This document shows, in pieces, positions 36,938 through 46,155 of a stretch of DNA of 64,000 nucleotides. The notes under the pieces are model-generated. The model was given only the letters and a program-made list of their open reading frames with translations. It made no database searches and had not been told where the DNA came from. Source of the DNA: Candidatus Gastranaerophilales bacterium (GTDB lineage: Bacteria > Cyanobacteriota > Vampirovibrionia > Gastranaerophilales > Gastranaerophilaceae); the NCBI GenBank assembly GCA_944325865.1, contig CALVBS010000001.1:248001-312000 (forward strand), read 5' to 3'. Numbering within the stretch: the first letter of the stretch is position 1; each line of letters starts with the position of its first letter. The position numbers were made by a program, and so were the translations under genes.

Positions 36938-37834
36938 TTAAATATGTGCAATATCATCTTTAATTTGTTTTTTTAATTCCTCTATTGAAGCAAATTTTTT
37001 TTCTAATCTAATCATCTTTAGAAATTCAACGGCAATATTTTCACCATAAATATCTCTGTCAAAATCCAGAATATGAGTTTCTAAAGAACACTGATTAGTA
37101 TTAGAAACAGTAGGTCTAATGCCGAAATTTGTAATTCCGCGATAGACTGCATTTTGGTAATGCACAATAACGGAATAAACACCGAACGGCAAATCGATAA
37201 GTTCCGGAGGATACATTAAGTTTGCAGTCCTGAATCCAATCTTACGCCCGAGCTGCTGCCCTTTTACAACCTCACCCCTTATTGTAAAATTATACCCCAA
37301 CATTTCGTTAGCATTAGCAAGCTGCCCCTTAGATAGTGCATTACGTATTGCGGTACTGCTGATTGTTTCATTATTAATTTTTTGCGGCGGAACCTCAAAA
37401 TACTTATAATTGTAAACTGACTGCATTTTTGTCAATAAGTCAACACCGCCCGATTTTTGGGCACCAAAATAATGATTAAACCCGGTTGAAATTGACTTTG
37501 GAGAAAAATTATCTATCAATACATTTTTTAAATAGGCCTCTGCAGACAACATACACAATTTAGCATTAAAATCCAAAATATAAACATAATCAACCCCTAG
37601 CGACTCCAGATGAGCCAATCTGTCATCTCTGGTTAAGATATACTTTGGACAGACGCCGTAAAAAAAGCAACACGGATGATCTTTAAATGTTATAACCGCA
37701 GATTTATTACCGTTTTTATGTGCAAAATTCACAGCCGTGCCAATAACAGCCTGATGCCCTATATGCACACCGTCAAAATAACCGAGTGCAAGGGATAAAT
37801 TAGGGTTTGTATTCAATTCGGTAAATATTTGCAT
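36938..37834 (-). CDS. ribF: Bifunctional riboflavin kinase / FAD synthetase RibF
   Basis: This 298-residue enzyme makes FMN from riboflavin and then FAD. The N-terminal nucleotidyltransferase part has ALGYFDGVHIGHQAVI and ISSTAIRNALSKGQLANANEMLG. The C-terminal kinase part has GRKIGFRTANL and the conserved Glu region QCSLETHILDFDRDIYGENIAVEFLKMIR. No FMN riboswitch is visible. The gene ends 2 bp from the convergent hydrolase gene. Confidence 0.95.
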   Translation of the reverse strand: MQIFTELNTNPNLSLALGYFDGVHIGHQAVIGTAVNFAHKNGNKSAVITFKDHPCCFFYGVCPKYILTRDDRLAHLESLGVDYVYILDFNAKLCMLSAEAYLKNVLIDNFSPKSISTGFNHYFGAQKSGGVDLLTKMQSVYNYKYFEVPPQKINNETISSTAIRNALSKGQLANANEMLGYNFTIRGEVVKGQQLGRKIGFRTANLMYPPELIDLPFGVYSVIVHYQNAVYRGITNFGIRPTVSNTNQCSLETHILDFDRDIYGENIAVEFLKMIRLEKKFASIEELKKQIKDDIAHI

Positions 37835-37897
37835 AGCTTAATTATATTACAAAACAATGTAAAATTAATATAATCAATTTACTAAATATTATTTTTA

Positions 37898-38224
37898 CTA
37901 TTCCAGTTTGAGAGCCTGAACAATTCTATAGAGAAATTCCAATTTTTGATGATTATTTTTCAAAAGTTTTACAGATTTAATGATTTCATCTGATAATTCT
38001 TCTTCAGATTTTAAATGTTCCGTAAAAAAGAAATCTTCAATGGAAACATTCAATGATTTAGACAGTTTATCAAAAGTTTCTGCAGTAACAAAATTATCCC
38101 CGGTTTCAATTCCGCTCAGCGTTCTTTGTGAAACATCAATCATTTCTGAAAGCTGTTCCTGAGTTAAGCCGCGATTCAAACGTATTCTTCTTATTTTTTG
38201 ACCAAGTTGCTTCTTTATACCCAT
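37898..38224 (-). CDS. XRE-family HTH regulator
   Basis: This 108-residue protein has a Cro/C1-type HTH at about 8-65 (LGQKIRRIRLNRGLTQEQLSEMIDVSQRTLSGIETGDNFVTAETFDKLSKSLN) and a C-terminal helical tail (70-108). The upstream region has the inverted pair ATTAAATGTA (38259-38268) and TACATTTAAT (38338-38347), a possible operator. That region also serves the divergent gene at 38417. Confidence 0.85.
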   Translation of the reverse strand: MGIKKQLGQKIRRIRLNRGLTQEQLSEMIDVSQRTLSGIETGDNFVTAETFDKLSKSLNVSIEDFFFTEHLKSEEELSDEIIKSVKLLKNNHQKLEFLYRIVQALKLE

Positions 38225-38416
38225 AGAAATAAAACTTCATACTAAATTATTAAAACCGATTAAATGTATTTTATATTAATTTTTGTAAAGCTGTAATGTG
38301 ACTATACATCTATATTATAGTATTTTATACATTTAATTTCATATAAACTGGCAATTTTTAGCAAGAATAATTTTTATATTAAATATAGCCAATAAACACA
38401 AGGAAAGGAGATTTGT

Positions 38417-39313
38417 ATGTCAACAAACAACATTAGCGGAGCACAATTCGGGCTTACCGGAAACCCTGAAGCTGATGCAATGAGATATGCACAAGCCAAC
38501 GGGATTTCGTTAGAAGAAGCAAAAAACAAGCTGAAAAGCCGGTTCGGAGATCCACAGCAGCCAGCTCCAAACAGTATATTCGGAGCACCTTCTCCTCTTA
38601 TACAAATACAGATTCAAAATATGCCGCAAGGAGCATCTTTATTTAATTTCCCTATGCCGCAATCAGGACAACAAGAGATGATTCCAATGCCTCAAACCCC
38701 GGAACAGATGTTAGGAGCCCAATACGGAATTCCTCCTGAAATTGTAGCACAAGGAGATGATGCAATTAGAAAGTATGCTCAAGACAATAATATCTCACTT
38801 CCTGCAAAAAACACTTCTGGCACAACAAATACAAATACAAATACAAATACAACAACAGCATACACTGACAACACTTCACAAACAACTGCAAAAACGGGTA
38901 ACCTCTACGCAAATTTTGAAAAAACAGATAATGCCTTTGAGGATTCATATAACTCTTTCGATAAATACAAAGAAATTTCAGAAAGCATGAACTATAGCAT
39001 TTCAGAAAAAAGCCAAATCAAAAAGGAAACAAAAGCATACAAAAAACAAATAAATGCCTGGTACGACGAATGCTACGACACACTAAAAGCTCAATTAAAA
39101 GAAGAGTTAAAATTATGTTCTTCAAGAAAAGAACGTAAGGCACTAAAAAAAGAATTTGAAAAAACTCTATCTGCAAAAATATCGCAGTATGTGGAACAAA
39201 AATTTACAGAGCAATATCCTGATGTTGATTTCAGAGCAGTTTTGCACAATGTACAAGAATCCGAGACAGGTGTATTTACAACAAGTTATTATGTTCCGAC
39301 AAATGTATCTTAA
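38417..39313 (+). CDS. Lineage-type hypothetical with Asn-Thr repeat
   Basis: This 298-residue protein begins MSTNNISGAQFGLTGNP. Residues 50-125 are Pro/Gln/Met-rich. A (Asn-Thr) run at about 137-145 comes from four tandem ACAAAT hexamers near 38828-38851, which can change length without breaking frame. Residues 165-298 are charged and helical (KKETKAYKKQINAWYDECYD... and SSRKERKALKKEFEK). There is no signal peptide or membrane helix. AAGGAG precedes the ATG. No family is recognised. Confidence 0.6.
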   Translation: MSTNNISGAQFGLTGNPEADAMRYAQANGISLEEAKNKLKSRFGDPQQPAPNSIFGAPSPLIQIQIQNMPQGASLFNFPMPQSGQQEMIPMPQTPEQMLGAQYGIPPEIVAQGDDAIRKYAQDNNISLPAKNTSGTTNTNTNTNTTTAYTDNTSQTTAKTGNLYANFEKTDNAFEDSYNSFDKYKEISESMNYSISEKSQIKKETKAYKKQINAWYDECYDTLKAQLKEELKLCSSRKERKALKKEFEKTLSAKISQYVEQKFTEQYPDVDFRAVLHNVQESETGVFTTSYYVPTNVS

Positions 39314-39317
39314 AATT

Positions 39318-39350
39318 AAAAAGGTTCAGCGTATGTGCTGAACCTTTTTA
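39318..39350. terminator. Bidirectional terminator
   Basis: AAAAAGGTTCAGC (39318-39330) pairs with GCTGAACCTTTTT (39337-39349) around a 6-base loop, between the convergent hypothetical gene and aspS. Confidence 0.88.
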
Positions 39351-39363
39351 GATTTTTAGTTAA

Positions 39364-41142
39364 CTATTTATGAGTTACTGTACTTTTCAAGTGAAGTTCT
39401 CTCAACTGCTGCAGCGAGGCTTCACCCGGAGCATCACTCATAAGGTCTTTTGCACCCGAGTTTTTCGGGAAAGCAATAACATCACGGATTGAATCAGTTC
39501 TTGCAAGCAATGCTACAAGTCTGTCCAGACCGATTGCAAGCCCTGCATGAGGAGGAGTTCCGTATTGAAGTGCATTAACCATAAACCCGAATTTTTCTTT
39601 AGCTTCGTCTTCGGTTAAACCGAGAGCCTTAAATATTGCGGATTGAACTTCAGATGAGTGAATTCTGACGGAACCTCCGCCGAGTTCTGTTCCGTTATAA
39701 ACAATATCATAAGCGATTGATTTAACGTTACCCAAATCACCGGATTTAAGTTTATCCAAATCTTCCAGACAAGGTGAAGTAAACGGATGGTGCATTGCCA
39801 TATATCTGTTTTCTTCATCTGACCATTCAAACATAGGAAAATCTACAACCCACAAAAGGTTATGTTTACTTTCATCAATCAGGTTTAATGATTTGCCGAA
39901 ATGTAATCTTAATCTGCCCATGATATCATAAACAAGTTTTGGTTTATCAGCAACAAAGAATATAATGTCACCGGCTTCAGCACCAGCTCTTTCCTGAATA
40001 GCTTTTGCCTGTTCTTCGGTTACGAATTTCAATACCGGCGATTTAGCAGTGCCGTCTTCATTGTAGATAATGTTGGCAAGAGCCTTTGCCCCAAAAGATA
40101 CCGCAAGTTTTGTAATATCATCTATATCTTTTCTTGAATATTTAGCTCCGCCCGGGATTCTGATACCTCTTACAATACCGCCGTTGAGCAGTGTATTTTT
40201 AACGATTTCAAAGTTTGATTCTAAGATAATATCACCGATATCAAACAATTCTAAACCGAAACGTGTATCAGGTTTATCAGAACCGAATCTATCCATAGCT
40301 TCCTGCCAAGGCATTTGAATAAACGGAGGTTTAACCTCAACTCCTGCAGCTTTAAATGTATCAACAATCAAACCTTCAACAACTCTTATTACATCCTGCT
40401 GTTCAACAAATGACATTTCAATATCAATTTGAGTAAATTCAGGCTGTCTGTCTGCACGAAGGTCTTCATCTCTAAAACATTTTGCAATCTGGTAATATCT
40501 TTCAATACCGCCAACCATCAATAATTGTTTAAAAATTTGCGGTGACTGCGGCAATGCGTAGAATTTACCTTCCTGAACACGCGAAGGAACCAGATAATCT
40601 CTTGCCCCCTCTGGAGTTGTTTTAATCAAAATAGGAGTTTCAACTTCAAGAAAATCAAGATTATTCATATAATTTCTTGCAGCCTGCACAATTTTATGAC
40701 GCAAAACAAGTTTATCTTTCATTGAATCACGTCTTATATCAAGATATCTGTACTTGAGACGAACATCTTCCGAAACATTTTCATCATCCAGAACAAACGG
40801 TAAAGTCTTAGCTTCAGAAAGAATTTCTATACTTTCCGGATACATTTCAACCTGACCTGTCGGATATTTTTCATTGTAAGTTTCTTCAGGTCTTTTTGAA
40901 ACTTTACCCTTAACAGTAATAACGTATTCAGTTCTAACTTTTTCAAGAACCTTGTGAACCTGCGGGTTAATTTGCGGATTAGCAACAATCTGGAAAAATC
41001 CGCTTCTGTCTCTCAATTCCACAAACAAAATTCCGCCCAGGTCGCGGATAGTTGAAGCCCAACCGGACAAAACGACTTCTTCGCCAAGGTTGTTCAGATT
41101 AAGCTCTCCGCAATTATGCGATTTCATTCTTGTTTTTATCAT
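39364..41142 (-). CDS. aspS: Aspartyl-tRNA synthetase
   Basis: This 592-residue bacterial-type class II synthetase has an N-terminal OB-fold anticodon-binding domain (1-105), then motif 2 (CFRDEDLRADRQPEFTQIDIEMSF), a GAD insertion domain (about 300-400) and motif 3 (GLAIGLDRLVALLARTDSIRDVIAFPK). It charges tRNA-Asp and, in organisms lacking AsnRS, may also charge tRNA-Asn; that cannot be judged here. It forms a single-gene unit with a shared terminator. Confidence 0.97.
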   Translation of the reverse strand: MIKTRMKSHNCGELNLNNLGEEVVLSGWASTIRDLGGILFVELRDRSGFFQIVANPQINPQVHKVLEKVRTEYVITVKGKVSKRPEETYNEKYPTGQVEMYPESIEILSEAKTLPFVLDDENVSEDVRLKYRYLDIRRDSMKDKLVLRHKIVQAARNYMNNLDFLEVETPILIKTTPEGARDYLVPSRVQEGKFYALPQSPQIFKQLLMVGGIERYYQIAKCFRDEDLRADRQPEFTQIDIEMSFVEQQDVIRVVEGLIVDTFKAAGVEVKPPFIQMPWQEAMDRFGSDKPDTRFGLELFDIGDIILESNFEIVKNTLLNGGIVRGIRIPGGAKYSRKDIDDITKLAVSFGAKALANIIYNEDGTAKSPVLKFVTEEQAKAIQERAGAEAGDIIFFVADKPKLVYDIMGRLRLHFGKSLNLIDESKHNLLWVVDFPMFEWSDEENRYMAMHHPFTSPCLEDLDKLKSGDLGNVKSIAYDIVYNGTELGGGSVRIHSSEVQSAIFKALGLTEDEAKEKFGFMVNALQYGTPPHAGLAIGLDRLVALLARTDSIRDVIAFPKNSGAKDLMSDAPGEASLQQLRELHLKSTVTHK

Positions 41143-41235
41143 CTTTTCTTCCTTTTCTAGTAAATGTCTAAGAATATTTTATCAAAAACATAAAAAAAAC
41201 GTTAGAATTTTCTATTTTTTATTTGAAAATTCTAA

Positions 41236-41269
41236 ATAAAAAAGAAACACCCTTAAAAAGAGTGTTTCT
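41236..41269 (-). terminator. Terminator after the qmcA-like gene
   Basis: AGAAACACTC pairs with GGGTGTTTCT on the minus strand (41269-41260 with 41252-41243), followed by a run of six T. It closes the nfeD-qmcA operon. Confidence 0.8.
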
Positions 41270-41288
41270 CATGTATAAATCCAAAATT

Positions 41289-42266
41289 CTATTTAACGGT
41301 TTTGTCAAACATCTGTTTAATCCCGTCAACAGAAGAAAGAATTCCCGTTGCTTCATATGGCATGTAAACAACTTTATTATTTTCACCGGCGGTGATATCT
41401 GATAACGTTTCAAGATATTTCATAGCAATTAAGTATTTATCAGGCTGTCCTTTATCAGCAAGTGCATCTATAATTCTGTGGATTGCTTCTTTTTCCGCAT
41501 CAGCTTCAATTACACGAGCCTGAGCAATACCTTCCGCACGAAGAATTGCTGCCTGCTTTTCACCTTCTGCCTGATTAATAGCGGCTTCTTTCTGCCCCTC
41601 TGCTTTAAGGATAGCTGATTTTTTCAAACCTTCAGCCTCAAGAATTGCTGCACGTCTGTCTCTTTCAGCTTTCATTTGTTTTTCCATAGAACTTTGAATA
41701 TCAGCAGGAGGAATAATATCCTGAAGTTCTACACGATTAACTTTTACACCCCATTTATTTGTAGCTTCGTCCAGAATTGCACGGAGTTCCTGATTAATTT
41801 TATCTCTTGAAACAAGAGTTTCATCCAAATCAAGTTGACCTACAAGGTTTCTTAATGTAGTTTGAGTTAATTTTTCGATAGCTTCAGGCAAGTTTGCTAT
41901 AGCATAAACAGCCTTTTTGGCGTCAATAATTTGAAAATACAAAAGTGCATTAATTGTAATAGTAACGTTATCCTTTGTAATAACATTCTGACGCGGAAAA
42001 TCAAAAACAGTTTCTCTCAAATCAATTCTTTTTGTTTCTTTAGTATAAGAGAAGACCTGACCGTCATAACCTCTTTGTGAAATTTTTCTTGCAATTCCTC
42101 TTGGTGCTTCAAGAATAGGAAATATAAAGTTCAGTCCCGATTCAAGGGTTTTTTCATACTTTCCGAGACGCTCGATAATCATAACTTCAGCCTGCTGCAC
42201 AATCAAAATACCTTTTGCAACATACACGATTAATGCAACAACAATAATAAGTAAAAGTATTGCCAT
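41289..42266 (-). CDS. SPFH/band-7 membrane protein (QmcA-like)
   Basis: This 325-residue stomatin/prohibitin-type protein has an N-terminal membrane helix (3-20), the SPFH domain (25-200, including VMIIERLGKYEKTLESGLNFIFP) and an Ala/Glu/Lys-rich coiled-coil with repeated ILEAEG/ILKAEG/ILRAEG units (about 215-265). Such proteins oligomerise in membrane microdomains. It follows the NfeD gene by 2 bp; NfeD plus SPFH is the classical pair. Confidence 0.9.
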   Translation of the reverse strand: MAILLLIIVVALIVYVAKGILIVQQAEVMIIERLGKYEKTLESGLNFIFPILEAPRGIARKISQRGYDGQVFSYTKETKRIDLRETVFDFPRQNVITKDNVTITINALLYFQIIDAKKAVYAIANLPEAIEKLTQTTLRNLVGQLDLDETLVSRDKINQELRAILDEATNKWGVKVNRVELQDIIPPADIQSSMEKQMKAERDRRAAILEAEGLKKSAILKAEGQKEAAINQAEGEKQAAILRAEGIAQARVIEADAEKEAIHRIIDALADKGQPDKYLIAMKYLETLSDITAGENNKVVYMPYEATGILSSVDGIKQMFDKTVK

Positions 42267-42268
42267 TT

Positions 42269-42697
42269 TTATATCCTTTCTACATACATAATTAAACTAT
42301 CGTTTTTAATAATACGCACTTCTGAGCCTTCCGGAATCTCATCATCATTTTCCACTCTGGCTTCCCAGCGTTCGTCATAAATAGTTATAACACCCGCAAA
42401 TTTATTAATGGGATGAACAACCTTTGCTATTTGACCGATATATTCTGATTTAACCCCTGTCTCTTTTTCTTTTGAGCTTTTCAGAGTTTTCAATAGGAAA
42501 GGTCTTAAAAGCAAAATTGATAATAACGCAATTACCGCGAAATCAATAACCAGAACCGTCATATCAGTAACCCAGAGTGAAATAATTGCCGTAATAACTC
42601 CGGAAACAGCAAAATTCAAAAAGAACATTGAAGGAACAATCATCTCCAGAATAAGAGCGACCACCCCTGCAATCAAAAATATTTGCCAATGAACCAT
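42269..42697 (-). CDS. NfeD-family short membrane protein
   Basis: This 142-residue protein has three N-terminal hydrophobic helices (5-25, 28-48, 52-70) and a C-terminal OB-fold domain (about 85-142: GQIAKVVHPINKFAGVITIYDERWEARVENDDEIPEGSEVRII). It lacks the N-terminal protease domain of long NfeD proteins. It is in operon with the SPFH gene. GGAG precedes the ATG. Confidence 0.9.
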   Translation of the reverse strand: MVHWQIFLIAGVVALILEMIVPSMFFLNFAVSGVITAIISLWVTDMTVLVIDFAVIALLSILLLRPFLLKTLKSSKEKETGVKSEYIGQIAKVVHPINKFAGVITIYDERWEARVENDDEIPEGSEVRIIKNDSLIMYVERI

Positions 42698-42785
42698 AAC
42701 ATAACTCCTGTCTCTAATACAAATTAAAGTATATCATATATAACGGAATTTAGCAATAATACTACGAGTAGAAAATAAATTTAAC

Positions 42786-42817
42786 AAAAATCCCCTGAAG
42801 TTTTCCAGAGGATTTTT
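42786..42817 (-). terminator. Terminator after rpsU
   Basis: AAAAATCC...GGATTTTT arms (42786-42793 and 42810-42817) with an inner CTG/CAG and one mismatch form a hairpin ending in T on the minus strand. Confidence 0.75.
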
Positions 42818-42843
42818 GATTTATATTGAGTTTTAACTAAATC

Positions 42844-43017
42844 TTAAACTTTTCTTTTACGAGCAGCTTCAGATTTACGTTTTCTTTTTACGCTCGGTTT
42901 TTCATATCTTTCACGTTTTTTTACTTCTGAAAGGATACCGGCTTTTTGTATTTTCTTTTTGAAACGTCTTAAAGCACTTTCAATGCTTTCATTTTCACCG
43001 ACTTTAACTTCTGCCAT
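42844..43017 (-). CDS. rpsU: 30S ribosomal protein S21
   Basis: ATG 43017 to TAA 42844 encodes 57 residues: [20 protein letters not shown], then a Lys/Arg-rich helix and tail ending [11 protein letters not shown]. This is the standard S21 pattern and length. A GGTGG ribosome site lies just upstream. S21 sits near the anti-Shine-Dalgarno region on the 30S platform. It follows the SNF2 gene on the same strand and has its own terminator. Confidence 0.95.
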   Translation of the reverse strand: MAEVKVGENESIESALRRFKKKIQKAGILSEVKKRERYEKPSVKRKRKSEAARKRKV

Positions 43018-43130
43018 TTATATTTTCACCACCTTTCATAGTTACTTGTAGTACGTGCGACCAATTTCAGTATAAACTGAAAAATTTTAAAATTCAAGCC
43101 CTGCTTTAAATTTCAAAACAAACTTGCCTG

Positions 43131-46100
43131 TTATGCTGATAATGTAAAGATTTCGTAAATTTCCTCGTCGGAGAGTTCCGTAATAATCTTTTCGCCTTCG
43201 TAAACCGCAAGATCTGCAAGTTCTTTTTTAGATTTTAACATCTCATCAATTTTTTCTTCAAAAGTTCCGAGAGTAATCATACGGTGAACCATAACGTTTT
43301 TGTCCTGACCTATACGATAAGTTCTGTCTGTTGCCTGATCTTCAACCGCAGGATTCCACCATAAGTCGTAATGAATTACGTTAGTTGCTTTTGTGAGGTT
43401 CAAGCCGGTACCTCCTGCTTTCAATGACAATATCATAATTTTAGCGTCATCTTCATTCTGGAATCTGTTTATCAAATCCTCTCGCTGCGGAACGGTCAGT
43501 GACCCATGGAAGAATAATGGTTCTGTATTACATTCTTCTGCAATAACTTTACAGAGAATATCTCCCATTTCTTTATATTGAGTAAAGATAAGAGTTTTTT
43601 CTCCGTTATCCAGAATACTTTGAACAGTTGAAATACATTTATCCATTTTACCGGAAAGTTCTCTGCTCATTTCACCCGATTTCAGGAATTGATAAGGGTG
43701 GTTGCATATTTGCTTCAATGCCGTAATAAGTTTGAAAATATTTCCGCGTCTGTTTATACCGGAGAATTCGCTTATTTTCGCCATCATTTCGTTCAAAGTC
43801 TTTTCGTAAAGAACAGCCTGCGATTTTGACAGATAACAGTATTCGTTCAATACCATCTTTTCAGGTAAATCAGAAATTACATGTTTATCAGTTTTAAGAC
43901 GTCTCAATACGAACGGCGAAACTGACATTTTCAATTTTGCAGCACGTGACGTTTCCTTAAATCTTTCAATAGGAATAGCGTAACTTTTCTGGAACTCACG
44001 AAGCGAACCGAGATATCCCTGATTGATAAAGTCAAAAATACTCCATAACTCAGTTAACCTGTTTTCAACAGGAGTACCGGTCATTGCGACTTTCACATCA
44101 GCTTTAAGCGTTTTTATTGCAAGTGTTTGTGCGGTATCAGGATTTTTAATATTCTGTGCCTCATCAACAATTACCATACCCCAGTTTTGCTTTTTAAGTT
44201 CTTCAACGTCAATTCTCATAATTGCATATGTTGTAAGGATTACATCATGATTAACTTCCAGATGTCTTTCAGCCCCGTGATAAATTACGGCATCAAGAGA
44301 AGGGGCAAACATTTGCAACTCTTTCATCCAGTTACCCATCAGTGTGGTAGGACAAATTACAAGAACAGGTTTCTTTAAAGTACCTTCTTCTTTAAGCTTC
44401 AGGATTAAACTGATAATTTGAATGGTCTTACCAAGCCCCATATCATCAGCCATACAAACACCGAAACCTTTAGAAACATTTGTCCACAGCCATTTAAGAC
44501 CTGTCTGCTGATACGGTCTTAATTCACCCTTTAAGGATTCCGGAGGGGTAACATCAACCGGTTTTGTAAAATCCTGAATAACTCTTGCAAAAGCATCATC
44601 ATAATCAAAATCATACTGTGCAAGCTGCCCTGACATAGAAGCGTGGATAAGTTCCATTCTTGACAAAGATTTGAAGTTAGCTTTTGCAATCTGTTCAAAA
44701 ATCTTTTTACTTTCTTCTTTATCTATAAGAACATATTTATTTTTATATTTTATCAGACCATTATTGGACTCTACGAGTTTATTAAATTCTTCCAGTGAAA
44801 TTTTTTCATTTCCGATTGCAATTTCATATGAAAATTCAAGAATATCATCAAGAGAAATCTTTGAAGAAGCGGTATTATTAAACAAGTCCGACAAATCCTG
44901 AGAACGTGAAGCTTTAACTTTCGCATTAATAGAAGCTCTCGGAACAACAATATTAACAAGTTCTTTTGGCAAAATAACTTCTATTTGAGCCTTTTGAAGA
45001 TAATAAGCAGTCTGGGTTATAATTTTATAAACTTCATTCAAATTCAAGTCAAGAGCAAGCTTATCTTCATCTTCAAACAAATCTTCAAGTTCCGGCATAT
45101 ACTTGATAGCATAATTAAGCTGTTTCTCAACAATTTTTGCAATATCAGAAGAATTAGCATCAAATATTTTATCTTTATGATAAAGTTCGTCTATCAAAAC
45201 ACTTTCATCAGTTTTTCTGTTTTTAATATGCACTTTCAAGCGGAAAAGTTCATCTTCAACTTTATCAATTTTAAAGAACGGAATAACATCATACTTACCG
45301 AGATAGAGTTCGTCAAACCATTGCGAAATATTCTCCGCAATATCAACACCTCTCATGACGGAACGCTGTTCCAAATCTTTAATCATATATGTGCCTGATT
45401 TTACATCCTTAAATTTATAAGCCTTAATCCCCAGGAACTTATAAATTACATAGTTCATATAATGATGAATAAAGTCTTTAACGAAATTCTTTGGAACTTC
45501 ACCTTTAATAAAGAGTTTTTCCGGAATATTTTCCTCAAACTGATTTATAATTCTTGCTACCTGCTGATTAGGAATGACCGGCTCATAAACAATTCTGAAC
45601 ATTGTACCTTTTGTTTTTATTGTCGGAATAAAGTACAATTTCTCAATCAGCTTCATTACAAAATGAGCAAGAGTATTCATATAAACGAAAGTCGGAGTAA
45701 GAGATTCCATATCAACGACATCACCGAAGCCGCCAAAATAATCCATCACCAGATCAAGACTCATTGCATATCCGACTTCATTTTCCAGAACCTGCGGTCT
45801 GAATCGGAAAAGCGAGCCTTTTGATTTAAGGTAATATTCAAAATTATTTGTAGGAGTGACAAAAAATGACAGTTTATCATTTTCGTTAACAAGATAAAAA
45901 TTTGTATTTCTTGCCGGAGAATGCGGACTCAAAAACACATCTTTAAATTCATCTTCCACTGTTTGATAAATCAGACTCAATGTATATCTGAAATCCTTAT
46001 TTTTAAAACCTTCCGGATTTTCTGAAAGGTTAAAAAACAGTTCATCAATATTATTTTTCTTTAATGTGAAATCTATATCTAACTTTTTTTCTTCCGTCAT
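43131..46100 (-). CDS. SNF2-family DNA-dependent ATPase (helicase-like)
   Basis: This 989-residue protein has a lineage-variable N-terminal half (1-520) and a C-terminal SNF2 engine. Motif I is DDMGLGKT at about 550-557, the DEAQ box (VIVDEAQNIKNP) is near 645, and the helicase C part has LIFTQYKEMGD and LSLKAGGTGLNLTKATNVIHYDLWWNPAVEDQATDRTYRIGQ. Bacterial relatives act in transcription recycling (RapA-like) or genome defence. No defence partners are adjacent, so a housekeeping chromatin/transcription role is more likely. Confidence 0.92.
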   Translation of the reverse strand: MTEEKKLDIDFTLKKNNIDELFFNLSENPEGFKNKDFRYTLSLIYQTVEDEFKDVFLSPHSPARNTNFYLVNENDKLSFFVTPTNNFEYYLKSKGSLFRFRPQVLENEVGYAMSLDLVMDYFGGFGDVVDMESLTPTFVYMNTLAHFVMKLIEKLYFIPTIKTKGTMFRIVYEPVIPNQQVARIINQFEENIPEKLFIKGEVPKNFVKDFIHHYMNYVIYKFLGIKAYKFKDVKSGTYMIKDLEQRSVMRGVDIAENISQWFDELYLGKYDVIPFFKIDKVEDELFRLKVHIKNRKTDESVLIDELYHKDKIFDANSSDIAKIVEKQLNYAIKYMPELEDLFEDEDKLALDLNLNEVYKIITQTAYYLQKAQIEVILPKELVNIVVPRASINAKVKASRSQDLSDLFNNTASSKISLDDILEFSYEIAIGNEKISLEEFNKLVESNNGLIKYKNKYVLIDKEESKKIFEQIAKANFKSLSRMELIHASMSGQLAQYDFDYDDAFARVIQDFTKPVDVTPPESLKGELRPYQQTGLKWLWTNVSKGFGVCMADDMGLGKTIQIISLILKLKEEGTLKKPVLVICPTTLMGNWMKELQMFAPSLDAVIYHGAERHLEVNHDVILTTYAIMRIDVEELKKQNWGMVIVDEAQNIKNPDTAQTLAIKTLKADVKVAMTGTPVENRLTELWSIFDFINQGYLGSLREFQKSYAIPIERFKETSRAAKLKMSVSPFVLRRLKTDKHVISDLPEKMVLNEYCYLSKSQAVLYEKTLNEMMAKISEFSGINRRGNIFKLITALKQICNHPYQFLKSGEMSRELSGKMDKCISTVQSILDNGEKTLIFTQYKEMGDILCKVIAEECNTEPLFFHGSLTVPQREDLINRFQNEDDAKIMILSLKAGGTGLNLTKATNVIHYDLWWNPAVEDQATDRTYRIGQDKNVMVHRMITLGTFEEKIDEMLKSKKELADLAVYEGEKIITELSDEEIYEIFTLSA

Positions 46101-46114
46101 TTTTATCCTTTTTA

Positions 46115-46147
46115 TAAAAGAGAGTGAAACATTTTATGTTTCACTCT
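46115..46147 (-). terminator. Terminator after gpmI
   Basis: AGAGTGAAACAT (46121-46132) pairs with ATGTTTCACTCT (46136-46147) around three bases. T-rich sequence follows on the minus strand before the SNF2 gene. Confidence 0.8.
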
Positions 46148-46155
46148 TATTTATT

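Noticed and set aside
38821-38860. ACAAAT repeat as a phase-variable tract
   Set aside because: The unit is 6 bp, so length change stays in frame; it could vary length but not switch expression.
43131-46100. SNF2 ATPase as part of a phage-defence system
   Set aside because: Neighbours are rpsU and gpmI, with no nuclease, methylase or other defence partner.
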